Shown here in pieces: positions 17,767 through 24,993 of a stretch of 59,648 nucleotides of DNA. The stretch spans positions 1-59,648 of the forward strand of contig JADZDR010000095.1 of NCBI GenBank assembly GCA_020850945.1, read 5' to 3'. Numbering within the stretch: the first letter of the stretch is position 1; every line of letters starts with the position of its first letter. The notes beneath the pieces were generated by a model. It was given only the letters and a program-made list of their open reading frames with translations, was not told the DNA's origin and did not search any database. Made by a program: the position numbers and the translations under genes. The stretch is from Acidimicrobiia bacterium. Lineage in GTDB: Bacteria > Actinomycetota > Acidimicrobiia > UBA2766.

Positions 17767-19007
17767 GAATCGTCCGCCCGCGACGCGGCTGCCTCCTCGT
17801 GGGCGAAGCCTGACCCTTCCTCTCCGCCGAGGACGCCGCCGTCCTCCGACCTGGCGTCGTCCGGGCCGGGACCGCGCCGCCGTATGGCCGCCGTCGCGAC
17901 GAGGGCGATTCCGGCGAGCCCGACTGCGAGCGGCAGCCACGTGCCGACGAGCCCGAGGGTGCGCAGATCACCCTGCACCTGTCTCGCGACGCTCGCAGCC
18001 GACGCCTCGGTCTGGGTGAGGTGGTACGTGAAGACCGGCAGCTCTGTCATCTCGTCCAGCGGGCCGAGTTGGGCGGCGAGGCGACTCCCGGCGGGATCAC
18101 CCCAGCTCCGCAGGGCCGCGGCCACCGCCTCGAGGCCGGACAGGTCGACGCGGGCCACGAGCAGGTGAGTCACGCTGCGTACGTTGACGAGGGCCCCCGA
18201 GCGTGGCTCGAAGTCGAACACGAGATCCCCGCTGACCCGGTACGAGACGGGGATGGGCACGTCCAACGTGGGCTCGATCGCGCTTCGCAAATCGGCGGGC
18301 AGGTCCGGGAGGGCCGCACGCAGGCTCGAGACGGCCACCCGATCCACGGGCTGCGGTGACATGCGATACACCTCGTCGGGAGTGAGGTCCTCGGGCAGGC
18401 CGAACGTCGCCAGGTTCATGAGGTAGGCACGGGATGCCGCTCCCTCGAACTCGGCCCCGAAGGTGACGAGCTCGAGTCCGCCGATCTCGGATCGCCGTCC
18501 TGTCGGTTCGAGATCGTAGATGCCGTCCGTGGTCGACTCGAACCACGGGTAGGTGCGGTCGGGGTCGAAACCGGCCGGGAGGCTGAGCGAGTAGGCAGGC
18601 GCCCGATCCACCACGATCGCAGGGTCGTACGCCCACGCCTCGTCGCTGTCGAGGTTCTGTCTGGTGCGGGGATCGATGATGTAGCGGTTCACGCTCTCCG
18701 TGTTCACAGCGGCCGAGGCCTGCGAGGTCTGGCGCACGTCCACGGCGATGCTGTGATCCGGTCCCGGCTCGGTGGAGGCCACCTGGTCCATCTCGAACCG
18801 AAGGGAGCGAGGCGGAACCACCGGATTCAGCGTCCAAGGGTCGAAATGGAGGTCGAGATCCCCTTCGAGGTTGACCTCCTGCCTGTGGCCAGGGGGGACA
18901 TCTTGGCGTCTCGGGACCTCGACGGCATGCCACGCCACGGCACCCACGACCACTGCGATCCCCGCGACAACACGTGCGCTGCGACTGGCTCTCCTGTCGA
19001 ATCTCAT
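17697..19007 (-). CDS. DUF3068 / PorA-family membrane protein
   Basis: This 436-residue protein has an N-terminal membrane helix (about 12-33), a large extracytoplasmic domain and a second helix near residue 375 (WLPLAVGLAGIALVATAA) followed by a Ser/Asp-rich tail. This two-helix layout and the domain between (GDLDLHFDPWTLNP, ESVNRYIIDPRT) fit the actinobacterial DUF3068 family. The role is unknown; some members are annotated as porins. ATG 19007 has CAGGAG upstream. Longer in-frame N-termini overlap the upstream receiver gene and are not supported. Confidence 0.8.
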   Translation of the reverse strand: MRFDRRASRSARVVAGIAVVVGAVAWHAVEVPRRQDVPPGHRQEVNLEGDLDLHFDPWTLNPVVPPRSLRFEMDQVASTEPGPDHSIAVDVRQTSQASAAVNTESVNRYIIDPRTRQNLDSDEAWAYDPAIVVDRAPAYSLSLPAGFDPDRTYPWFESTTDGIYDLEPTGRRSEIGGLELVTFGAEFEGAASRAYLMNLATFGLPEDLTPDEVYRMSPQPVDRVAVSSLRAALPDLPADLRSAIEPTLDVPIPVSYRVSGDLVFDFEPRSGALVNVRSVTHLLVARVDLSGLEAVAAALRSWGDPAGSRLAAQLGPLDEMTELPVFTYHLTQTEASAASVARQVQGDLRTLGLVGTWLPLAVGLAGIALVATAAIRRRGPGPDDARSEDGGVLGGEEGSGFAHEEAAASRADDSQPVAAASRQSSRGESDQSFSSL

Positions 19008-19081
19008 TCGTGTGCGTGCTCCTGGCACTCCGATCGGCCCCAGAGCGCCGGAGATGAGGTGCGGGGCTCGGCGGCCGGCTC

Positions 19082-19444
19082 TCAGCGGGCCAACAGGGCC
19101 TCGATCCGTGTCATGAGCTCCCGTGGTGAGAACGGTTTGATCACGTAGTCGTCCGCGCCTGCGCGAAAGCCGGCCTCGACATCGGCCTCGCGGCCCCGCG
19201 CGCTCAGGAGGAGGATCCGCATGGGCTGAGCGGTGCAGGAGGAGAGCTCGTGGCACACGGCCAGTCCGTCCACGTGCGGCATCATCACGTCGAGGACCGC
19301 CACGTCGGGCGCCTCGATCCGTGCCTGTTCGAGCGCCTCGCGTCCGTCGCTGGCTGTGATCACACGATACCCACTCTGCTCGAGCTTGAACTTGGTGAGG
19401 GCGAGCATGTCGGGGTCGTCGTCGGCGATCAGGATGCTTGCCAT
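19082..19444 (-). CDS. Single-domain response regulator receiver
   Basis: This 120-residue protein is a complete CheY-like receiver: acidic pair D8/D9, phospho-acceptor D52 (VAVLDVMMPHVDG), a serine in LLLSARG and the lysine in DDYVIKPF. There is no output domain, so it must signal by protein contact. It lies 40 nt downstream of a histidine kinase in the same orientation and probably receives phosphate from it. No Shine-Dalgarno is visible at the ATG. Confidence 0.9.
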   Translation of the reverse strand: MASILIADDDPDMLALTKFKLEQSGYRVITASDGREALEQARIEAPDVAVLDVMMPHVDGLAVCHELSSCTAQPMRILLLSARGREADVEAGFRAGADDYVIKPFSPRELMTRIEALLAR

Positions 19445-19484
19445 CGGGGTTTCGGAGGAGTGACAGGTGACGGGGAGGTTCTCG

Positions 19485-21032
19485 TCACGTTGTCGACACA
19501 ACGGGCTCGGCGGTTGAGCGGGTGAAGGAGTCGAGGAACGCCGCCACGTGGTCGGCCGCGACTGCCGTCACCTGCCAGGCGGAGAGCCGCTCGTCATCGG
19601 TCTGACGGAACGTCCTCACTGAGATCCGGGGGTCGCGCACGACACCGCGGAAGATGGGGCGCTTTTCCAGCGCCTCACGCATGTGCCCCGCCACCGTCTC
19701 GAGGTCGGCACGCGGATCTCCGGAGACCGCGAAGACGATGCCCGCATCCGTCCCCGGCACCCCCTGCACGACCATTCCTCGGCGGTCCGTCAGGGCCGTC
19801 AACGTCCGGCTGCACTCCCGCATGATCGCGCGCCGCGTCATCTCCTCGGGGGAATCCTCGGGGTGGGAGAAGAGGTCGACGGCGAGGACCCCGACCTGCG
19901 GCGACACGTCGTCGCAGTCGATGACGGCCGAGACCATCTCGTCGAGGGAGAAGACCGGGAGCGTGAAGGAGAACATCGCCCCCTGGCCGGGCACGTTCGC
20001 GACCCAGAGGCGGCCTCCCTGGCGCTGCACGAGGTCCCGTGACAGGGCGAGCCCGAGGCCGAGTCCCTGGCGGGACCGAGGCGACGTCGGTGAGGCCCGC
20101 GTGAACAGCTCGAAGACCTCGGCGATGGTCTCGGTGGGGATGCCCGGCCCCTCGTCCGCGATCGAGATCCGCACGAAGCCCGAATCGTCGATCCCGAGAT
20201 CGACTGTGATCGTGCCGGCGGGGGGTGAGTGCCTGACTGCGTTGTCGAGGAGGTTCGCGAATACCTGTCGCACGCGTACGGCGTCGGCGACGACGGGGGA
20301 GAGATCCGCCGCCGCGTGTGCCCGCAGGGAGAGGCCGGCCGCGAGCGTGGCTGCCCCCGCGCTCTCGAGCAGGTCCCGCGCGAGGAGGTTGCCGTCGATG
20401 CACTCGAGGTCGATCGGGAGGTGGCCTCTGTGGATGTCGGCGGCGTCGATGAGGTCACCGATGATCTTGCCGAGCTGGTCCGTGTTCCGCATCGCGATCT
20501 CCATGCATTCGGAGAGCTCGGACGGGAGATCGGCGAGGTGCGTGGACAGGAGCTCGACGGAGCAGTGGATCGCAGTGAGTGGAGTCCTCAGTTCGTGCGA
20601 GATGTGCGAGAGGAGTCCGTCCACGACGTCGATACCGGTGTCGGAGCGTACGGGGCCCACGCGGCGCTGTCCCCGGGCGAGCGTCTCGTGCATGTCGATG
20701 AGGCTGAGCCCCGTGCCGGGGCCGACCGTGAGGAACGCGTCGGCTCGCTCGGGGACGGCGCGCTTCGCATCGGGACGGCGGTCCGGGGTCGTGACTACGA
20801 CGAGAGTCGCGTCCGGATAGGCGTCCCTGACAGCGCGGCTCGTTGCGACCGAACACGCCTCGACGGGTAGCACCACCGTGTCGGGCCGTGTGTCGGTGCG
20901 TCCCAGGGCCGCCTCGAGGTGGGCGGCACGGCGTACGGAGGTGATACCCGGTACGGAGGCGACCTCACCTGCCAGCGCGACGCAGTGCGCGTCTTCGCCG
21001 AGGACGAGCACGTTGAGATCCTGCGTTGCCAT
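19485..21032 (-). CDS. Histidine kinase with N-terminal pseudo-receiver-like and C-terminal extra domain
   Basis: This 515-residue protein has no clear membrane helix. Residues 1-115 look like a receiver-fold module without the usual aspartates. The kinase core has the H-box SHELRTPL (H146), N-box FANLLDNAVRHS, G1 DEGPGIP and G2 GLGLGLALS, so it should be active. After the ATPase domain there are about 130 residues (from VFSLDEMVSAVI) that resemble a degenerate GGDEF-type fold (VGVLAVDLFS, VVQGVPGTDAGIVFAV) without the catalytic motif; this is tentative. It is 59 nt after the SDR gene and 40 nt before the receiver gene. Confidence 0.85.
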   Translation of the reverse strand: MATQDLNVLVLGEDAHCVALAGEVASVPGITSVRRAAHLEAALGRTDTRPDTVVLPVEACSVATSRAVRDAYPDATLVVVTTPDRRPDAKRAVPERADAFLTVGPGTGLSLIDMHETLARGQRRVGPVRSDTGIDVVDGLLSHISHELRTPLTAIHCSVELLSTHLADLPSELSECMEIAMRNTDQLGKIIGDLIDAADIHRGHLPIDLECIDGNLLARDLLESAGAATLAAGLSLRAHAAADLSPVVADAVRVRQVFANLLDNAVRHSPPAGTITVDLGIDDSGFVRISIADEGPGIPTETIAEVFELFTRASPTSPRSRQGLGLGLALSRDLVQRQGGRLWVANVPGQGAMFSFTLPVFSLDEMVSAVIDCDDVSPQVGVLAVDLFSHPEDSPEEMTRRAIMRECSRTLTALTDRRGMVVQGVPGTDAGIVFAVSGDPRADLETVAGHMREALEKRPIFRGVVRDPRISVRTFRQTDDERLSAWQVTAVAADHVAAFLDSFTRSTAEPVVSTT

Positions 21033-21091
21033 CGAGTACCTGATCGGCACGGGAACGTGAGGTGTGAGTGGTCCGCCGGCGATCGGGGATC

Positions 21092-21901
21092 TCAGCCTGA
21101 GGTCCCACCGGCCGGCGTGGGGTCGCTTTCGCCGTCGTCCCCATCTGTACCGCGTGCCGTCGGACCGATCGAGACGAGGCGGAACTCGATGCCGCGGGGT
21201 GCTGACACGACCTCGACTATCGCCTCCCCGACGTCGTCGACTGTGAGAACGGCATCCGTGGGCAGGACCGCATGGCGTTCCCACACCCGCCAGAGCTCCG
21301 CGGCCGCGCGCCCCGGCCAGCGGTCCCCGAACTCGGTCTCGGTCGGACCGAGGCGCACGGTGGAGACACGTGTGCCCGTGTCGACGAGCTCGGCGCGCAG
21401 ACCCTCGGCTATGTACTCGAGACCGGCCTTCGATGCCCCATAGGGGAGCATGTTGGGATAGGGCTTCTGCACGGCGTCCGACGAGATGAACACGATGTGG
21501 CCGGGGCATTCGGTGTGACGGAATACGCGAAGAGCCGCCTGGGCGCAGAGCACTGCCCCAACGAGGTTGGTGTCGATCATGCGCCGGACATCCCCGGCGT
21601 CGAGGTCGGCGAGGCATCCGGGGACGGAGATCCCGGCGTTGCAGATGACGGCGTCGAGTTGCCCCAGCTCCCCGGAGACCGTGTCGAAGAACTCCGTGAC
21701 CGAGGAAGCGGAGGTCACATCCAGCCCGGCCCCGAAGGCGAGCCCGCCTGTAGCAGTGATGTCGGCCACGACCTCGTCCACACGGTCCCCGCGGCGTGCC
21801 CCGCATGCCACGCTCCATCCGGCCGCCCCGAAGGCGAGGGCGGTCGCGCGCCCGATCCCCGACGAGGCCCCCGTCACGGCGACGACTCCTGGATCGGTCA
21901 T
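21092..21901 (-). CDS. Short-chain dehydrogenase/reductase
   Basis: This 269-residue classical SDR has the cofactor motif TGASSGIG near the N-terminus, NAG (CNAGIS) and the active-site YxxxK (YGASK) with an upstream serine (FISSDA). It would oxidise or reduce an unknown alcohol or ketone with NAD(P)H. ATG 21901 has GGGAG just upstream; a longer N-terminus from 21922 is less likely. The tandem hairpins at 21935-22056 lie directly before this gene. Confidence 0.9.
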   Translation of the reverse strand: MTDPGVVAVTGASSGIGRATALAFGAAGWSVACGARRGDRVDEVVADITATGGLAFGAGLDVTSASSVTEFFDTVSGELGQLDAVICNAGISVPGCLADLDAGDVRRMIDTNLVGAVLCAQAALRVFRHTECPGHIVFISSDAVQKPYPNMLPYGASKAGLEYIAEGLRAELVDTGTRVSTVRLGPTETEFGDRWPGRAAAELWRVWERHAVLPTDAVLTVDDVGEAIVEVVSAPRGIEFRLVSIGPTARGTDGDDGESDPTPAGGTSG

Positions 21902-21934
21902 GCTCCCCCTCTCCCGCGCCAAGCTAGCGGCGCG

Positions 21935-22056
21935 TTACGTGGGCGTACTGAGATACATCTGGTGTGGTTGGATACGCCCACGTGGGGGTCAGGGGTTACG
22001 TGGGCGTACTGAGATACATCTGGTGTGGTTGGATACGCCCACGTGGGGGTCAGGGG
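21935..22056. repeat. Tandem pair of 47-nt two-stem hairpins (copy A)
   Basis: Two perfect 61-bp repeats (21935-21995, 21996-22056). Each contains a 47-nt hairpin (21937-21983; 21998-22044): 11-bp perfect outer stem ACGTGGGCGTA/TACGCCCACGT, internal loop CTG/GGA, 6-bp inner stem AGATAC/GTGGTT (two G-T wobbles and one A-G mismatch), and 7-nt loop ATCTGGT. Both lie in the space between the M1-like peptidase stop and the SDR start. The same architecture occurs at 32086-32204 with a different inner stem and loop. Confidence 0.9.
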
Positions 22057-22063
22057 AGGGCGG

Positions 22064-23890
22064 TCAGAGGGTGCCGAGCAACTCGAGGAGGAAGGCGATG
22101 TCGCCGCTGCGCAGCGCGCCGAGGAGCTCCGAGACGGTGCTGAGTGCACCGCCGAGGATCCCCTCCGGCCCGCCGATGTCCGCATCGCCGTGGGTTTCCT
22201 CCATCCAGTGCGTCCAGAGCGCCCCGGTCTCGTCGGAATGACCTTCCATGCTGTCCGCGAGCGTTGCCACGAACTCCTCCTGCGTCACGATGGCCTGAGC
22301 GTGCTCCCGTGTCACGGCCGCGAGGGCTGCGTCCACCGCTTCGGCCCCCGCTTCGGACTCCAGGGCCTGCCAGAAGCCCGGCCCCTTCCCGTAGACGATG
22401 CCACCGTAGCTCGTGAACGTCTCGAACTCCGTCGTGGGCTGGTCGACCGGGGCGTCCGCATCCCCGAGGACTCGCATCGTCACGTATGCAAGATCTGTGT
22501 TCGCATCGCATGCCGTCTGGCCCGTGTCACCCTCGGCGTCGACGAGGAACCGGCACGCACCGTACTGCGCGAGTGGCTCGTCGATCGCAGCCGTCGTGAT
22601 CTGGTCCGAGCCGACGATCCCGTACCACCACTGGTGAGCCACCTCGTGTGCGATCGTGAAGTCGCGGACGAGGCGCAGGGCGCCCACGAGCTCTCGGACG
22701 ATCTCGCCGAGAGGTCCCTCGACGAGGCCGGCCGCCCCCTCGCCCAACGCCAGGATGTCACCGAGCTCGTCCGACCACTCGCCGCCACCTGGGATGCCAC
22801 CCGCGAAGATGTCGGCTGCAATCCAGACGGACCCGGACCACTCGACACCTCCCACGGAGAGGGGCAGTGGGGTTGCCACGACGTCGAGCTCCGGCCACGG
22901 GTATGCGCCCCACCGCGCGTCGAAGTACGACAGGGCGCCCGCTGCGATGCGTGCCGCCTCGGCTGCCTCGTCGGCGCGACCGGCTTCGGCCCATGCACGA
23001 ACGGTCACACCGCCGGCGTCGACGGTGACGGCTGCGAGGTCGCGGCCGGCGACACCGGACAGATCCCGCAGGCTCCGCCCCGCCTCACCGAATGCGACGA
23101 GGTCACCTTCGGGGGCGGACTCCACGGACGTCGCGTTGGTCGTGAGCTCCCAGCCCGGGGGGAGCCTGACCCGTGCCGCCCAGTCGGCGGCCGGGAAGTT
23201 GCCGATGTCACCCATCCCGAGGTCGGCGCCTGCCTCTCCTCCGGGAGTGATCGCCACGGGCAGCCAGTGCCCGAGGAGGACACGGTCTTCGGAGCGGCCG
23301 AGCAACGACGACGCGAGCTCCTCGTCACCCTCGTCCTCCCCCAAGCCGGGAACGAGATCCGCGAGGAGATCGGCGGGGGTCGGTTCGGGGAGCTCGGGCA
23401 GCACGTAGTCGACATCGAGGCGGATGGACTCCGTCCCCGCGGGTGCAGGCACACGCAGGGTCGTCTCCGAGAGGTCGGTGTCGACTCGTCTCCCGTCCAC
23501 GCGCACCTCGATGGCGGTGGCGGTGGCGGCTGCCGACAGGACACGGAAGGTGACGGCCCCGTCGTCGGTGACCGCGCCGACGCGTTCGACCTCGAGTCGG
23601 GCGTGCACCTGGCCCGTGCCGGGGTCGACAGTTGCATCGACGACGTATCGCGGGATCGTGGCCTCCGGCCCGGCGCTACCGCCGAGACTGACACGGGACA
23701 GCATGGATTCGATGCCCGCCTCGTCGCTCGTCGTGTCTGTGGACAGCAAGGTCACGACTGCAAGCGTGACGGCCAGAATCAGGATCGACGCACCCGCGAG
23801 GACGAATGGGAGGCGGCGCCCACGCCGCCTCGGGGGAGGTCCGGGTTGTGAGGTCGAATCCGGCACGGGCCGGGACAGCACCTGTGTCAT
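22064..23890 (-). CDS. Membrane-anchored M1-family-like zinc metallopeptidase
   Basis: This 608-residue protein has a short basic N-terminus, one membrane helix (about 28-50) and a large outside domain. The gluzincin site HEVAHQWW lies at about residues 414-421 and the third zinc ligand follows in AAIDEPLAQY. The aminopeptidase GAMEN-like site is changed to GGVEWSG, which keeps the glutamate. It is likely an extracytoplasmic peptidase tethered to the membrane; substrate unknown. ATG 23890 is preceded by GGAGG. The hairpin pair starts 7 nt past its stop. Confidence 0.82.
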   Translation of the reverse strand: MTQVLSRPVPDSTSQPGPPPRRRGRRLPFVLAGASILILAVTLAVVTLLSTDTTSDEAGIESMLSRVSLGGSAGPEATIPRYVVDATVDPGTGQVHARLEVERVGAVTDDGAVTFRVLSAAATATAIEVRVDGRRVDTDLSETTLRVPAPAGTESIRLDVDYVLPELPEPTPADLLADLVPGLGEDEGDEELASSLLGRSEDRVLLGHWLPVAITPGGEAGADLGMGDIGNFPAADWAARVRLPPGWELTTNATSVESAPEGDLVAFGEAGRSLRDLSGVAGRDLAAVTVDAGGVTVRAWAEAGRADEAAEAARIAAGALSYFDARWGAYPWPELDVVATPLPLSVGGVEWSGSVWIAADIFAGGIPGGGEWSDELGDILALGEGAAGLVEGPLGEIVRELVGALRLVRDFTIAHEVAHQWWYGIVGSDQITTAAIDEPLAQYGACRFLVDAEGDTGQTACDANTDLAYVTMRVLGDADAPVDQPTTEFETFTSYGGIVYGKGPGFWQALESEAGAEAVDAALAAVTREHAQAIVTQEEFVATLADSMEGHSDETGALWTHWMEETHGDADIGGPEGILGGALSTVSELLGALRSGDIAFLLELLGTL

Positions 23891-23924
23891 GACCCTCCTC
23901 GGGCACAGGTTCGAAGCCTCGACG

Positions 23925-24974
23925 TTATCGGGGGGAGGGCGGGAATTCGCTGAGAAACGTCATCAGGACCGCGGGCACCTGCTTCGGTGGGGTGAGCAGC
24001 ATGCGACGCGCAGCCTCCCGCACGATGTCACGATCCGCCTCTGCCTCGAGATATTCGACGGGTGACTTGCCGTCGATGCGGGCGAGGAGGAGGCCGGGGA
24101 GGAGAGCGGCCGTGCGAGCCTCGACGTCTGCAGGGTCCTCCCAGTCGATCCCCGTTCGGTACGCGTTCCACAGGTTCTCGTAGCTCGTCTCGTAGAGCCG
24201 CCCGTGCTCCGGTCTCCACACGCACTTGAGGAGCAGATGGTTCAGGCAGAAGGCGACATCGAAAGCCGGATCTCCCCAGCAGGCCGCCTCGGCGTCGAGG
24301 AAGACGGGGCCGTCCGGGCCGACGAGGATGTTCTTGGGGCTCATGTCCCCGTGCACGAGGGCGACGTCAGCCCGATCCAGAGCAGCGGCGAGCCCCTCGA
24401 GCTGCCGTGCCACATCCGGGTGTCTCGACGCGGTCGTGCGCAGGTAGGCGTCGGTGCGCTTCGCCTCGAACGTCTCCCGGAACGTGGCGGTCGAGAACCG
24501 CTCACGGATGTCGGGACGCCGTGCCGTCGCGGCGTGGATCTGCACGGCCAGGGAACCCACGTGCGCGCCCGTCGCCGCATCTGCGCGGCCGGCGGCGAGC
24601 TGGGACTTCCAGAGGGGATGCGTTCGCGGGGGGAACCAGGTCATGGCGAACCAGCCGCTCTCCCCGTCACGTGACGGGGGCACGTGCGTGACGACGCGCG
24701 GCACGTGTCCGGGCACGATCTCCGCCGCGGTGCGCAACCACGCAACCTCGCCGGCATTGCGCGCGACGGGTGCGTACCAGTCATCCGCCACACGGAGCCG
24801 GGGCAGAGCCCGCTTCACGACCAGCGTTCGGGCGGGGAGGTCGACGCGGTAGGTGTCGCAGGAGACCCCGCCGGTCAGCGGTGTGACGACGACATCCTCG
24901 GGGTCCCCGGCGAGTCCGGCCGCCACCATGTCGGCGACGGGATCCCACGTTTCCACGTGGGCGGATTCTGCCAT
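23925..24974 (-). CDS. APH-family (aminoglycoside phosphotransferase-like) kinase
   Basis: This 349-residue protein has a kinase-like fold with the catalytic loop HGDMSPKNIL (about 205) and the metal-binding DAEAACWGDPAFD that replaces DFG in this family. An N-lobe lysine is in LVVKRAL. Members phosphorylate small molecules such as sugars, choline or acyl-carnitine-like substrates; the substrate here is unknown and resistance is not implied. ATG 24974 is 19 nt from the divergent topA start. Confidence 0.85.
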   Translation of the reverse strand: MAESAHVETWDPVADMVAAGLAGDPEDVVVTPLTGGVSCDTYRVDLPARTLVVKRALPRLRVADDWYAPVARNAGEVAWLRTAAEIVPGHVPRVVTHVPPSRDGESGWFAMTWFPPRTHPLWKSQLAAGRADAATGAHVGSLAVQIHAATARRPDIRERFSTATFRETFEAKRTDAYLRTTASRHPDVARQLEGLAAALDRADVALVHGDMSPKNILVGPDGPVFLDAEAACWGDPAFDVAFCLNHLLLKCVWRPEHGRLYETSYENLWNAYRTGIDWEDPADVEARTAALLPGLLLARIDGKSPVEYLEAEADRDIVREAARRMLLTPPKQVPAVLMTFLSEFPPSPR

Positions 24975-24980
24975 GCCGGA

Positions 24981-24986
24981 TACAGT
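24981..24986 (+). promoter_or_regulatory. -10 box for topA (likely leaderless)
   Basis: TACAGT lies 7 nt before topA ATG 24994, within the 19-bp space between divergent starts. No Shine-Dalgarno is present. Confidence 0.5.
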
Positions 24987-24993
24987 CGCGGGC

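Noticed and set aside
22025-23851. 608-codon + strand open frame
   Set aside because: Antisense to the M1-like peptidase, which has the HExxH site, a membrane helix and a ribosome site; the + frame also begins within the hairpin repeat.
24941-24965. CACGTGGGCGG near the APH/topA starts as a further hairpin copy
   Set aside because: Only a short match, inside the APH coding sequence, with no second arm.
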